NCBI GenBank assembly: GCA_031082125.1
Contig: JAVHLM010000017.1
Location: 62,001-126,000, forward strand
Direction: 5' to 3'
Origin: Candidatus Eremiobacterota bacterium
GTDB lineage: Bacteria > Vulcanimicrobiota > CADAWZ01 > Ess09-12
DNA: 64,000 nucleotides
Position 1 is the stretch's first letter, and each line of letters begins with the position of its first letter. Positions 1 to 9,500 of the stretch are shown in pieces. The notes under the pieces were generated by a model. It did no database searches, had not been told where the DNA came from, and was given only the letters and a program-made list of their open reading frames with translations. The translations under genes and the position numbers were made by a program.

Positions 1-1559
1 GTGACAAAAAGCTCGCGGACCTCCTTGGGAATTACCTCCATGTCCTTGATGGAGCCCTTTTTCGCAATGGCCGTCATGAGCTCCGGCGAATAGAATCCCT
101 CGCCCTTGGCCCTTTCCTCGAAATGGGGGTGCACCTCGATGAGCTTTTCCCCGTCCAGGATTTCCCGCACGTATGAGAGGGCAAAGACGGGCTCAATGCC
201 GCTTGAGCAGTTGGAAATTATGCTGATGCTCCCCGTGGGTGCTATGGTGGTGAGGGTGGCATTGCGGATCCTGCGCCCTCCCGCGGCATCAAAGAAACTC
301 CCCTCCCAGTTGGCGAAGACGCCGCGCTCCCCGGCAAGCTTTTCTGATGCCTCCACTGCCTTGTCCTTGATGAACTTCATCACATTGTCTGCCATAGCGA
401 GCGCCTCTTCGGAATTGTAGGATATCCCGAGGTGGATCAGAAGGTCGGCAAACCCCATGACTCCCAGGCCAATCTTCCTGTTGCCCCTGGTAAGCTCGGC
501 TATTTTCTTTATGGGATAGCAGTTCGCATCAATGACATTGTCCAGGAACCTCACGGCATTGGTCACTGTCTCGCTGAGCTTCTCATAGTCTATTTCAGGC
601 CTGCCTTTGCCCTCGCGCACCATCTTTACAAGGTTGATACTCCCGAGGTTGCATGACTCATAGGGAAGCAGGGGCTGCTCGCCGCAAGGATTGGTGCTCT
701 CAATCCTCCCGATATGGGGCGTCGGGTTATCCCTGTTCATCCTGTCGATGAAGATGACGCCGGGCTCTCCGCTTCTCCAGGCCATCTCCACGATCAGGTC
801 AAAGACATCCTTTGCCTTCAGCTTCCTCACCGTTTTCCCCGAGCGGGGGTTCACCAGAGGGTAGCTCTTGCCTTCTTCCACGGCCGTCATGAACTCCTCG
901 GTGAGCGCCACAGAGAGGTTGAAGTTGGTAAGGGCACCGCGCTCGTCCTTTGCGGTGATAAACTCGAGAATATCAGGATGATCGATGTTCAGGATACCCA
1001 TGTTAGCGCCCCTGCGAGTGCCTCCCTGCTTGACCACGTCGGTGGTGGCATTGAAAACCTTCATGAAGGAGATAGGGCCGCTGGCCACGCCGCCCGTTGA
1101 GGCGACAGGGTCGCTGGCAGGGCGCAGCGCCGTGAAGGAGAAGCCTGTGCCGCCGCCGCTCTTGTGAATAAGGGCCGTCTGTTTTATGGCCTCAAAAATC
1201 GATTCCATGGAATCTTCTATGGGGAGCACAAAACAGGCTGAAAGCTGCTGGAGATCCCGCCCGGCATTCATCAGCGTCGGCGAGTTGGGGAGAAACTCGA
1301 AACGTACCATCATCCTGTAGAATTTTCCCGTGATATCATCAACTTCCTCATTGCTCTTCCCATAGTTCCTCTCAATGGAGGCAATGTTCTCGGCCACACG
1401 CCAGAACATGTCCTCGGGGGTCTCAACGACGAGACCTTTTTCATTTTTCTTGAGATACCTTTTTTCCAGCACTACACGGGCGCTGTGCGAGAGCTCGGCG
1501 GAAGCCTGCTCCTTTCCTACCGAAATGTTCCCGAAGGCTCCATCTTGCAGTTCCAACAT
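1..1559 (-). CDS. nrdJ: Adenosylcobalamin-dependent (class II) ribonucleotide reductase, N-terminal part
   Basis: Reduces ribonucleotides to deoxyribonucleotides for DNA synthesis with coenzyme B12 and is independent of oxygen. About 519 residues are visible; the 3' end lies beyond the left edge. Signature segments in order are NSPTLMNAG followed by LSACFVLP (about residues 80-105), GGGTGFSFTALRP (about 125), the GGTRRGANMGIL loop, the catalytic NPCGEQPL segment (NxCxE) near the middle, and APTGSISI further on. This order matches the NrdJ family. The start is the ATG at 1557-1559, with AGGAGG seven bases upstream. No cobalamin-riboswitch box is visible in the leader. It is transcribed divergently from the zinc-ribbon/FHA gene. 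Class assignment is by motif pattern; the C-terminal cysteine pair cannot be checked because it is off-window. Confidence 0.93.
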   Translation of the reverse strand, partial: MLELQDGAFGNISVGKEQASAELSHSARVVLEKRYLKKNEKGLVVETPEDMFWRVAENIASIERNYGKSNEEVDDITGKFYRMMVRFEFLPNSPTLMNAGRDLQQLSACFVLPIEDSMESIFEAIKQTALIHKSGGGTGFSFTALRPASDPVASTGGVASGPISFMKVFNATTDVVKQGGTRRGANMGILNIDHPDILEFITAKDERGALTNFNLSVALTEEFMTAVEEGKSYPLVNPRSGKTVRKLKAKDVFDLIVEMAWRSGEPGVIFIDRMNRDNPTPHIGRIESTNPCGEQPLLPYESCNLGSINLVKMVREGKGRPEIDYEKLSETVTNAVRFLDNVIDANCYPIKKIAELTRGNRKIGLGVMGFADLLIHLGISYNSEEALAMADNVMKFIKDKAVEASEKLAGERGVFANWEGSFFDAAGGRRIRNATLTTIAPTGSISIISNCSSGIEPVFALSYVREILDGEKLIEVHPHFEERAKGEGFYSPELMTAIAKKGSIKDMEVIPKEVRELFV

Positions 1560-2014
1560 CTTGTCCTCCTGGTGGTGAAGTAAAAAAGTCCCTTCGTGTT
1601 CCTTGTGATGGCATAGAAAGACTCCATTAAATGAGAAAAATCCTCTTGATGGAAGGACTCTGTAGTTACTGAATCTCCGGGCGCGAGGCTTTGGGGGGCA
1701 CTCTTAAACCCGGGCAGAAATTTTCATTTTATTACTATATATCGGCACCATCTGCCGTACACCTACAATATATTGAACAGTCCCCGGAAAATTCCTCCAG
1801 ACTTTTCAAATTTTCTCCCCACCCACCGATGCAAGAATTATGGGGCACAAGGAAGGATTCTTCAGGGGAAGACTCAAATTTTATACTAAAGCATAAAATA
1901 ATCCGCGTCACCTGTGCCCATGGAATGGGAATCCCGGAAAGATGCGGAGCACCTGAGGGGCCCATGGCGGGCAGCAGCCCTTCGGTGATATTATACTAAG
2001 GGGGAAAACACTCC
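1560..2014. other. Intergenic region between nrdJ and the zinc-ribbon/FHA gene
   Basis: A 455-base divergent spacer. Short reading frames exist on both strands but have no ribosome-binding site or recognisable protein pattern, so I do not call genes. AT-rich patches around 1725-1745, 1870-1900 and 1985-2000 contain TATACT-like boxes that could serve as -10 elements, but none has a convincing -35 partner. No cobalamin-riboswitch core (GCCACTG-type box) and no strong terminator hairpin are seen. Confidence 0.5.
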
Positions 2015-2677
2015 ATGCAATGTCCCAAATGCGGCCTTGAAAATATCCATGGCGCCCAGTTCTGCGAAGACTGCGGCACTCTTCTCAGAACCAGGGAGGT
2101 GTCGCCTGTTTCGGCACCGCCGCCCCCGCCTTCTCACTACCAGCAACCTCCCCAGCAGTATGCACCGCCGCCGCCACCACCGCCGCACTATGACAGTCCG
2201 CCCCAGGCGGGGAGATTCGCGCCGCCCACGGTGCTTGTCACGCCGCCTGCCTTCAAATGCCCCAAATGTGGAAGGGAAAATGTCGTCACGGCAGTTTACT
2301 GCGGAGGATGCAGCATTTCCCTCACAGGAAGAGGCGGGATTCCCGATTCGCCCAAATGCTTCGGGAAGCTCACCCCCCTTGGCGGGGGAGCGGAGTTCTA
2401 CCTTGACAGGGACAAGATCCTCATCGGAAGAAAAAGCGAGGGAGACGGCATCTTCCCCGAAATTGACATGGGGCTTATAGACACCAACGCGGGTGTCTCA
2501 AGGCGCCATGGGCAGATCATCAAGGACGATGAGCATTGCTATGTGGAAGACCTGGGAAGCTCAAACGGGACCTTTATCAACGACATCCGTGTCCCTGAGG
2601 GCGTCCAGAATCCTATAAAGGACGGCGATACCCTGAGATTCGGAGGGTACAGCTTCATCTTCAGAAAGACACGATAA
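2015..2677 (+). CDS. Double zinc-ribbon and FHA domain protein
   Basis: A 220-residue cytoplasmic protein. Residues 3-21 form a CPKC...CEDC zinc ribbon. A proline-rich linker follows (about 30-70), then a second ribbon CPKC...CGGC (about 85-105) and an FHA domain to the C-terminus. The FHA signature is clear: LIGRK in the first strand, SRRHG, then LGSSNGTFIN. FHA domains bind phosphothreonine peptides, so this is probably a reader or adaptor in Ser/Thr kinase signalling; no kinase gene is in the window. The ATG follows a GGGGG stretch nine bases upstream. It precedes a diguanylate cyclase gene by about 70 bases on the same strand, so the two may be co-transcribed. The partner is unknown. Confidence 0.85.
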   Translation: MQCPKCGLENIHGAQFCEDCGTLLRTREVSPVSAPPPPPSHYQQPPQQYAPPPPPPPHYDSPPQAGRFAPPTVLVTPPAFKCPKCGRENVVTAVYCGGCSISLTGRGGIPDSPKCFGKLTPLGGGAEFYLDRDKILIGRKSEGDGIFPEIDMGLIDTNAGVSRRHGQIIKDDEHCYVEDLGSSNGTFINDIRVPEGVQNPIKDGDTLRFGGYSFIFRKTR

Positions 2678-2748
2678 GGCACCGCCTCTTCTAAAAGAGG
2701 ATTCATGGCGCCTCATGCAAAAGTTAAACGTGAAAATTATGGAGCGAG

Positions 2749-4194
2749 GTGGAGGTTATGGAAGAGCGAGTCGTGATATGTGCGGAAAAATCGCAGGCAC
2801 TGAGCAAAAAAGTCACTTCACTTCTGAAAAAGCATGGGTTCCATGTGGAAACGGCGCAGGATGGACCTGAAGTGCTTCATAAGGCACTGTCCCTCGCTCC
2901 CGACCTCGTGGTGGTGGGAGAATCACTTCCCCAGATGAATGGATATGATCTCTGCACTTTTCTGGGCCATGACCCTGCCACCCGCGATCTGCCGGTAGTG
3001 CTCCTCTCCTCGCGGGAAGCCCCCCCCTCGCCGGTGGCTGGCGGCTCCTTACAGGTGATCTCAAGCTCCCGCATGGATGAGCTGGGCAAGCTGCTGAAGA
3101 GCCTCGCAAGAAGGAAGAAGAAAAAAACCGAAATGGCGCTGTCGGACACTACTCCCCACCTGTTGAAACATTCTCTTTCCCTCGTCTCGAGCCTTTCCCA
3201 GCAGCAGAGAACCTTTTCCCGGCTGAGGGACATCGCGCTGACCTCACCGGCGCTGGATCAGGCTCTTGTGAAAGGATTCCAGGTAGTCTCCGAGGCTCTT
3301 GATATTGATGCGGGCCTCTTGATATTCCCTTACAACGGGAAGAACATCATGCTGCTGCGATTTCCCAAGCCCGCCAGCGAAGACTATGTGAACCGTCTGA
3401 AGATGACCATCTTTGACAGCCTGGCCAAGAGAAATTTCAGCCGCGAGAGCGCCGATTTCACTGAAAAAACGATTATCACTGAAGGGGAGCACCAGCTCAC
3501 CGGCAAGGATATCCACACCTTCTGGAACGAACCGGTGACTATCGAGGGGAAGCAGAAGGGTTTCGTGGGCCTCGCGGTCCATGGGACGAAAGCAAAGACA
3601 GCGCTCGATGAGAGGAGCGGCTTCGCGAAAGCCCTCATGGAGGAGCTCTATTATCTCATTGAGAACGCCTACGTGAGGGAGGAATGCGCCAAGCTCACCA
3701 CTACCGATGCGCTCACCGGTGTGTTAAACCGTCACAGGATTATCGAAGTGCTCAAGAAGGAGCACGTGAGGGCAAAGCGCTATTTCCTCGATCTTTCCCT
3801 CATTCTCGTTGACATCGACAATTTCAAGACAGTGAATGACTTTTACGGATATCAGGTAGGCGATGTAATCCTCAAAGACCTCTCAAAGGCTTTTATTGAA
3901 ACCATGCGGAGCATCGATGAAGTGGGGCGCTATGGAGGCGAGGAGTTCCTTATCATTCTCCCCGAGACAAATCTCAAGGAGGGCGGCATAGCCGCCAACA
4001 GGATAAAGAACAGGGTCACGGACCATGTGTTCCCGGGAATTGCGAAGGACATCAAGGTATCTCTCAGCATGGGCATCACCACCTACCTGAGAGACATTGA
4101 CATCAGTGTTGATGACATCCTGAGAAGGGCTGATCAATCGCTCGGTGAAGCAAAAAAACGAGGAAAGAACTGCCTCTACGTAATGAGCAAATAG
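2749..4194 (+). CDS. Diguanylate cyclase with degenerate receiver domain
   Basis: Predicted to make cyclic di-GMP from two GTP. Residues about 5-120 have a response-regulator receiver fold, but the usual phosphoacceptor aspartate is replaced by glycine (PDLVVVGESLP where PDLVxxD is expected), so phosphorylation control is unlikely. A middle region (about 160-310) looks like a sensory GAF-type domain. The C-terminal GGDEF domain (about 315-480) has an intact GGEEF active site and an RSID inhibitory site five residues before it, implying an active, product-inhibited enzyme. A GTG at 2749 and an ATG at 2758 are both possible starts. The ATG has GAGGTG six bases ahead and is slightly preferred; the longer form is given here. 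Confidence 0.9.
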   Translation: MEVMEERVVICAEKSQALSKKVTSLLKKHGFHVETAQDGPEVLHKALSLAPDLVVVGESLPQMNGYDLCTFLGHDPATRDLPVVLLSSREAPPSPVAGGSLQVISSSRMDELGKLLKSLARRKKKKTEMALSDTTPHLLKHSLSLVSSLSQQQRTFSRLRDIALTSPALDQALVKGFQVVSEALDIDAGLLIFPYNGKNIMLLRFPKPASEDYVNRLKMTIFDSLAKRNFSRESADFTEKTIITEGEHQLTGKDIHTFWNEPVTIEGKQKGFVGLAVHGTKAKTALDERSGFAKALMEELYYLIENAYVREECAKLTTTDALTGVLNRHRIIEVLKKEHVRAKRYFLDLSLILVDIDNFKTVNDFYGYQVGDVILKDLSKAFIETMRSIDEVGRYGGEEFLIILPETNLKEGGIAANRIKNRVTDHVFPGIAKDIKVSLSMGITTYLRDIDISVDDILRRADQSLGEAKKRGKNCLYVMSK

Positions 4195-4295
4195 GCCCCC
4201 GCAGAAGGGGAGGAATATGGCTCATGCGTGGTGAATTTGTGGATCGCTCATAAGAACAAGGGTAACTTTGACTGATTCGCGAGGAGGTAAAGGAT

Positions 4296-5987
4296 ATGGG
4301 TCGAATATGGACGTGCACACTTGCGGGGCTCCTTGTGCTCGCAGTGCTCCTGGCAGGTGGGATTCCGCTCTATGCCCAGAGCCAGACTGACAGGGATGCG
4401 GTAAAACAGAACATCGAGGCTCTGAGAAGCACGAGTAACGTGACAAGGCAGACCGCGGCTCTCAATCTTGGAAGAGTCGGGCAGGGAGATGTCACTGCCG
4501 TTTCCGCGCTCATCAATGCAGCAAGCGACACTGACTGGGATGTGAGAATAAACGTGGCATGGTCCCTTGGGCAGCTTAAGGATTTTCATGCGAGAGGAAC
4601 CCTCCTCTCCCTTCTGAGAGACAAGGTGCCTGAAGTCCGGATGAACGCCGCAACAGCACTGGGCAGCCTTGGCGACGTGACGGCAGGCAACGACCTTATT
4701 GCCGCCCTCAATGACCAGTATGCCATCGTGAGAAAGGCTGCTGCTGCTGCCCTCGGTCAGCTCAAGTACAGCGCCGCAGGACCTGCGCTTGCAGCGGCCC
4801 TCAAGGATCAGGATGCCGACGTGAGAAACAACGCTGCCATTGCCATCAGGGACATGGGCTTTTCCACTCCTTCAGGAACCTACACGGAGGGACTCAAGGA
4901 CAGCGACAGCAGGGTGCGCTCCAATGTAGCCGAGGGAATGGGCACCTCTGGAAACAAGACAGACACGCCATTCCTCATTGCCTCCCTCAACGATCCCAGC
5001 CCCTCGGTGAGAAAAAGCGTGGCCCTCTCACTGGGAACCCTCGGCGACCCGGCAGCCATAAAACCCCTCGTGGGGCGCCTCGGTGACGACAACGAGATGG
5101 TGCGCCAGGCAGCAGCTGAGGCACTTGGGAAAATCGGTCCGGCGGCAATCCCCTCCCTTGCAGCGGTGATAAAGACAGGAAACCAGGTTGTGCGGGACGG
5201 TGCCATAACAGCCCTGGCAAAGATCGGCAAGCCTGCAGTGCCTACTCTGCTCGAGCTTCTCGCTGCGGAAAAAGCTGTCAAGATAAAGGCCGTCTGGGCC
5301 CTTGGCGAGATAAAGGATACCACAGTCATCCCTAACCTCATCGCGCTCTTCAAGGATGCTGACCAGGAGGTGCAGGACAGCGCCGTTACCGCCGTCGGCA
5401 AGATGGGTGCCGCAGCGGTCAAGGCGCTCCAGGAAGCACTCACTGACGCCGATTCGCCCGTGAAAATCAATGTGGCAAAGGCCCTGGGCCTCATTGCCGA
5501 TCCTGAAACAATCACCACCCTTTTGGATCTCCTCAAGGATCCTGATGAAAAAGTAGTGCAGGCCGTTTCCGAGTCCCTGGGCAAAATGGGCGAAAAGGCC
5601 ATGAAGCCCCTCATGGAATGCCTCGCATCAGGCGATGAGCTCCAGCGCGTGGGGGCCATCAACGCCCTCGCAAAGATGGGCAAGCCGGCGGCCGACGTCC
5701 TCATCAAGTCCCTCTCCGATCCCAACCCCCAGGTGCGCTCAAGCGCAGCCCTCGGGCTGGGCCAGATGGCAGAGAAATCTTCTGTGACGCCCCTTATGAA
5801 TGCCCTTGAAAACGACAAGGAGCCGAGCGTCAAGGTTTCGTGCGCCTGGGCCCTTGGCCAGGTAGGCGATGGCTCCCTCGTGGGCTCCATGACCACCATA
5901 AAGATAAGGGCCGCCGCCAAAGGGGAAAAGGAGCTCGTCACGGCGGTGGAAAAGGCCATTGCCAAGCTGGGAGGGCCTTTAAAATAG
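4296..5987 (+). CDS. Exported HEAT-repeat protein
   Basis: A 563-residue protein with an N-terminal signal peptide (about residues 1-28, ending LYAQSQ) and then essentially nothing but PBS-lyase-type HEAT repeats of about 31 residues, with recurring D..VR..AA.ALG..G units. Such solenoids mediate protein-protein contacts and have no enzymatic activity of their own. The export signal puts it in the periplasm or at the surface. AGGAGG lies eight bases before the ATG. It follows the diguanylate cyclase by 100 bases and is closed by a strong terminator. The partner is not predictable. The high GC3 of the repeat leaves a long antisense reading frame that I do not regard as a gene. Confidence 0.88.
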   Translation: MGRIWTCTLAGLLVLAVLLAGGIPLYAQSQTDRDAVKQNIEALRSTSNVTRQTAALNLGRVGQGDVTAVSALINAASDTDWDVRINVAWSLGQLKDFHARGTLLSLLRDKVPEVRMNAATALGSLGDVTAGNDLIAALNDQYAIVRKAAAAALGQLKYSAAGPALAAALKDQDADVRNNAAIAIRDMGFSTPSGTYTEGLKDSDSRVRSNVAEGMGTSGNKTDTPFLIASLNDPSPSVRKSVALSLGTLGDPAAIKPLVGRLGDDNEMVRQAAAEALGKIGPAAIPSLAAVIKTGNQVVRDGAITALAKIGKPAVPTLLELLAAEKAVKIKAVWALGEIKDTTVIPNLIALFKDADQEVQDSAVTAVGKMGAAAVKALQEALTDADSPVKINVAKALGLIADPETITTLLDLLKDPDEKVVQAVSESLGKMGEKAMKPLMECLASGDELQRVGAINALAKMGKPAADVLIKSLSDPNPQVRSSAALGLGQMAEKSSVTPLMNALENDKEPSVKVSCAWALGQVGDGSLVGSMTTIKIRAAAKGEKELVTAVEKAIAKLGGPLK

Positions 5988-6007
5988 CAATGATATGACG
6001 AAATCTG

Positions 6008-6039
6008 AAAAACCGGTCACCGATGGCCGGTTTTTTTTT
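6008..6039 (+). terminator. Rho-independent terminator after HEAT-repeat gene
   Basis: AAAAACCGG and CCGGTTTTT arms around a ten-base loop, continuing into a run of nine T. It lies 20 bases after the stop codon and just ahead of the GNAT gene. Confidence 0.85.
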
Positions 6040-6053
6040 CTCCGGAGCTTTCT

Positions 6054-7010
6054 ATGGAAAATACCATAATGATTGCCACGGCAGGTGAAGGCGCAGCCCT
6101 TCCCGACGGCCTCGTTGAAAAGTACTTCCAGGGACGGGCAACCCTCTCCTCAGATATCCTCGACGGGACCGCCATGGAGAGGGATTTCCAGGAGGGGTAC
6201 TCCCGGGGAGCCTTTTCGGTCCTCGTGGCCCTCGAAAAGAGCGCTCCCCTGGGATTCTGCGCAGTAAGGGAAGAAAGGGGTGTAAGGCAGGTCGCCCATG
6301 TATACCTCGACGAGGCGGCAAGAGAAGGAGATGCAGGGAGGGATCTCCTCCTGAAAGTGAAGGATGATTTCCTTGGGGCAGGGGACCTCATGTGCCTTAC
6401 CGGCATCATTATCCCCTATCTGTGCGGCATTGACGGCCATGACCTCATCTCGTGGGGCTACCAGGCCTACGAGCGCTGCACCATGGAGAGGGACCTCATG
6501 GAAGTGCCCGAAGAGCGGGACCTGCCTTCAGGGATGGAAATCGTGCCCCTCAAGGAGGGCTACTTCTGGCGGTGCGCCGAGGCCCTCTACCGCGCGGGGA
6601 AAGACAGCATCGACAACGTGATCCGCCCCGGTGTCTTTGCCACGCCGTGGGCCTGCTTCTCCTTCCTGAACCATATAAAAAGAAACATGTTCGGAGCTTT
6701 TGACTGCGCCATGAGCTTCGTGGCAAGGGAAAAGGAGAAAGTGGCGGGGGCCATCTTCGGCACCCTCCGCCCCCACGGCGACGGCTTCATGCCGGCCCTC
6801 TTCGTGGACCCCCGGTACCAGGGAAAGGGAGTGGGCTCGGCCCTCACGGTGGCGCTCCTCAGGAAGTTCAAGGAAATGGGCCTCCCAAGGATCTCCCTCT
6901 GCGTCACGGCCTCAAACATGAACGCCATAGGGCTTTACCGGAGGCTGGGCTTCGAGGTGACGGCAAGGTTTTTCGAGATCCAGCTCATGAAGGCCCGGGA
7001 GCCCCAATAA
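6054..7010 (+). CDS. GNAT-family N-acetyltransferase, probably two-domain
   Basis: A 318-residue cytoplasmic protein. The C-terminal half (about 160-315) is a typical GNAT fold: FVDPRYQGKGVGSAL gives the acetyl-CoA pyrophosphate-binding loop (Q/RxxGxG/A), followed by ASNMNAIGLYRRLGFEV. The N-terminal half, with a short VALEKSAPLGFCAV strand segment, may be a second degenerate GNAT domain, an arrangement seen in tandem GNAT proteins. The acetyl acceptor cannot be told from sequence. A short CCGGAG element about six bases upstream is a weak ribosome-binding site. It sits between a terminator and the convergent argS gene, so it is probably a single-gene unit. Confidence 0.82.
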   Translation: MENTIMIATAGEGAALPDGLVEKYFQGRATLSSDILDGTAMERDFQEGYSRGAFSVLVALEKSAPLGFCAVREERGVRQVAHVYLDEAAREGDAGRDLLLKVKDDFLGAGDLMCLTGIIIPYLCGIDGHDLISWGYQAYERCTMERDLMEVPEERDLPSGMEIVPLKEGYFWRCAEALYRAGKDSIDNVIRPGVFATPWACFSFLNHIKRNMFGAFDCAMSFVAREKEKVAGAIFGTLRPHGDGFMPALFVDPRYQGKGVGSALTVALLRKFKEMGLPRISLCVTASNMNAIGLYRRLGFEVTARFFEIQLMKAREPQ

Positions 7011-7034
7011 ACCCTTCCCTGATGCAAAGGCGGG

Positions 7035-8798
7035 CTACATCTCTTCCAGGACCTCGATCCCAAGAAGCCCCAGACCTGCCTTCATCACCTGGGAGTAAAA
7101 GTCCACCAGCATGAGCCTGTTCTCCCTCAATGGCTCACTGGATGCCGTGAGGACCGCCACATTGTTGTAGAAGGCAGAGAAAAGCTGTGCCAGCTCAAAG
7201 AGGTACGTGGCCACCAAGTGGGGGAAGCACTGTGCCGCGGCGTCGCTTACCGCCTCGGGGAAGCGGGCAAGCTTGTGGATCAGGTCCCGCTCCTCGGGAG
7301 TGACCGCCTCGCCTTCATGAAAGCGCGACGGGTGAGATGATGCCTTTCTCAGGATGCTCCTCGCGCGGGCATAGCTGTACTGGAGGTAAGGGCTGCTGTT
7401 CCCGTCGAGGGAGAGCATCTTGTCCCAGTCAAAGGTGACGTTCTTCTTCCTGTTCTGCGAGAGATCGTGATATTTGACGGCGCCCACTCCCACGGCCTTT
7501 ACGATGGCCTCCTTTTTTTCAGGGGCCATAGGGCGGTCCTCTATGACTTCCGCGGCCCGGCGGCAGGCCTCCTCCAGCACCTCCTCAAGGAAGACCACGT
7601 TGCCTTTCCGTGTCGAGATCTTTTCGCTCCCTGGAAGCACGACGAGACCGAAGTACACATGCTCGCAGGGCGTCGTGAAGCCCAGCAGCTCAATCACTTT
7701 GAAGACCTGCCTGAAATAGAGCTGCTGCTCCTCGCCGACCACGTAGAGGATTTTCTCGGGATTCCACCGCCTGATCCGGTAGATGGCGCAGGCAAGGTCC
7801 CTTGTGGCGTAGAGGCTCGTGCCGTCTTTCTTCTGAATAAGGAGAGGTGTTGAAATGCCGTAGCTATCGAGCCTCACCAGAAGGGTGCCGGCAGCATCCT
7901 CCTCCAGGATCCCCTTCTGCCTTGCGAGCTCCTTTACTTCCCCCATCTTGTCATTGTAAAAGCTCTCGCCAAGCACCTCGTCAAAGGTGATGCCCAGCAT
8001 TCCGTATACCTTCTGAAAATCCGAGAGGCTCACCTCCCGGATCCATTCCCAGAGCATGGTGATCTCGCGATCGCCCTCTTCGAGCTTCTTGAAAAGGGCC
8101 CGCGCCTCGTCTTCAAGAAGATTCGGCTTCCCACTCTCTCCTCCCGGCTCCCCCTGGGGGTGTTCGTCATCGAGAATACCCGCCTCCTCGTGAAAGCGAA
8201 CATAGAGCGAGAGAAGCTCCCTTATGGGATTCTTTTCGATTGCCTCCCTGTCGCCCCACTTGTGGTAAGCATAAATGAGCTTCCCGAACTGGGTGCCCCA
8301 GTCTCCGATATGGTTGTCGCCGATAGTCTCATACCCCATCGCCTTCATGATCCTCACGAGAGCATCTCCTATGTTGGTAGTGCGCAGGTGCCCCACGGAA
8401 AAAGGCTTGGCAATGTTGGGCGAGGAAAAGTCGATAATCACTTTCCGGCCCTTTCCCCTGTCATGGGTACCGTACGCAGGGCCCATATCCTGAAAATCTC
8501 CAATCACGGCTCCAATGAATGCCTTCCCGTCGAGGAAAAAATTGAGGTAACCGCCATGGGCCTCGGCCTTGGCGATGAGGCCTCCGGGCTTCAGAAAAAG
8601 CGCTGCCATTAAATCGGAGGCAATAAGGGCGGGATTCTTCTTAAGGGTTTTTGCAAGGGCAAAACAGGGAAAGGCAAGGTCGCCGGGAACCTCGGGGGGG
8701 GCATAACGAATCTCCCCGGGGGCCACCTGAGTCTTCAGGGCCTCCGTGAGGGCCTGCGAGGCCTCGAGTTTTGCTCTGTCAACAGCGTAGATGGTCAT
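7035..8798 (-). CDS. argS: Arginyl-tRNA synthetase
   Basis: Charges tRNA-Arg with arginine; 587 residues is close to the family norm. Visible parts are an N-terminal additional domain (1-90), the segment SSPNIAKPFSVGHLRTTNIGD containing a variant HIGH signature (SVGH), GDNHIGDWGTQFGKLI, the KMSKR-equivalent STRKG, and a C-terminal DALR anticodon-binding domain starting near SSPYLQYSYARA. The SPNIAKP context identifies the ArgRS subgroup that lacks a canonical KMSKR. The ATG at 8798 is chosen because AAAGGAAGAG lies just upstream; a TTG eight codons earlier has no such site. It converges on the GNAT gene. Confidence 0.96.
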   Translation of the reverse strand: MTIYAVDRAKLEASQALTEALKTQVAPGEIRYAPPEVPGDLAFPCFALAKTLKKNPALIASDLMAALFLKPGGLIAKAEAHGGYLNFFLDGKAFIGAVIGDFQDMGPAYGTHDRGKGRKVIIDFSSPNIAKPFSVGHLRTTNIGDALVRIMKAMGYETIGDNHIGDWGTQFGKLIYAYHKWGDREAIEKNPIRELLSLYVRFHEEAGILDDEHPQGEPGGESGKPNLLEDEARALFKKLEEGDREITMLWEWIREVSLSDFQKVYGMLGITFDEVLGESFYNDKMGEVKELARQKGILEEDAAGTLLVRLDSYGISTPLLIQKKDGTSLYATRDLACAIYRIRRWNPEKILYVVGEEQQLYFRQVFKVIELLGFTTPCEHVYFGLVVLPGSEKISTRKGNVVFLEEVLEEACRRAAEVIEDRPMAPEKKEAIVKAVGVGAVKYHDLSQNRKKNVTFDWDKMLSLDGNSSPYLQYSYARARSILRKASSHPSRFHEGEAVTPEERDLIHKLARFPEAVSDAAAQCFPHLVATYLFELAQLFSAFYNNVAVLTASSEPLRENRLMLVDFYSQVMKAGLGLLGIEVLEEM

Positions 8799-8889
8799 TG
8801 GGCTCTTCCTTTCATCACACAATATCCCCCTCTCAATAGTTCCCCATTGAAGGCCCCTCTTCCCCCCGGAGCGGGATGGCCATGAGCGA

Positions 8890-8920
8890 GAGGATTTGGG
8901 AGGCCGCCAAAGAAATCCTC
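8890..8920. repeat. Inverted repeat between argS and the next gene
   Basis: GAGGATTT and AAATCCTC form a perfect 8-bp inverted repeat separated by 15 bases, inside the divergent argS / exported-protein spacer. No T-run follows on either strand, so it is not a standard terminator. It could be an operator or leader hairpin; no function can be assigned. Confidence 0.4.
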
Positions 8921-8948
8921 AGGACAAGGAGACTTCACAAGGAGCATT

Positions 8949-9497
8949 ATGAACGGCAGGCGTTTCCTCTTTATCCTCCTGTGCTTCCTCGCCTTCCCGG
9001 TGCCATGCCGGGCAGATGATAATGAGGAAGTGCTCCTGATCTTTTCATCAGGCGGGAAAGGCTACAAGAGCGGCGATACCGTGGCGGTCAAGGCAGGCTC
9101 TGATCTGAAAATCCTGGCAAAGGTCTTCGTGAAGCAGTTTGCCGTCAAAGGAGGCCACTGGAAAAAGAACCCGCAGGGAGAGTGGCGTTATTTCAAAAAG
9201 ATCAGGGGCTACTCTGTAGGGGTAGGGGTGGGCAAAATGAGCCTCAATGTGCTGAAGCAAGAGTACCGCTGGGTGCTGGAAGGAGAGCCGCCACAGTCTC
9301 AGAAGGAGTTTACCTGGCACGTTCCTCCCGACGCCTGCGGAGACTCTACCATCAAGATAACCACCGTGACCCAGGGCCAGATAAAAACGGAAGGCACGGC
9401 ATCACTCCATGGACTCCACCTTGATTACAACCTCCCGGGGGCGGGAAAAAGAGAATTCAAGGGCGAGGCCCTCCTTCACCTCCATATCTCTCTATAG
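8949..9497 (+). CDS. Exported protein of unknown function
   Basis: A 182-residue protein with a clear Sec signal peptide (MNGRRF then a hydrophobic core to PCRAD, about residue 22). The mature part is rich in beta-prone segments (for example VLLIFSSGGK, STIKITTVTQG, ALLHLHISL) and may be an Ig-like or beta-sandwich domain. I do not recognise a family. AAGGAG lies shortly before the ATG. It is followed at once by a well-formed promoter for the FmdB-type gene, so it appears to be its own unit. Confidence 0.7.
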   Translation: MNGRRFLFILLCFLAFPVPCRADDNEEVLLIFSSGGKGYKSGDTVAVKAGSDLKILAKVFVKQFAVKGGHWKKNPQGEWRYFKKIRGYSVGVGVGKMSLNVLKQEYRWVLEGEPPQSQKEFTWHVPPDACGDSTIKITTVTQGQIKTEGTASLHGLHLDYNLPGAGKREFKGEALLHLHISL

Positions 9498-9500
9498 GGC

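Noticed and set aside
1560-2014. Possible cobalamin riboswitch controlling nrdJ
   Set aside because: No B12-box-like core or compact pseudoknot arrangement was seen in the leader on the minus strand.
4880-5965. 361-codon antisense frame within the HEAT-repeat gene
   Set aside because: It is a by-product of repeated GC-rich codons in the true gene; it has no ribosome-binding site or domain pattern.
8799-8948. T-box leader for argS
   Set aside because: The upstream region is short and lacks a T-box sequence or antiterminator-type pairing.
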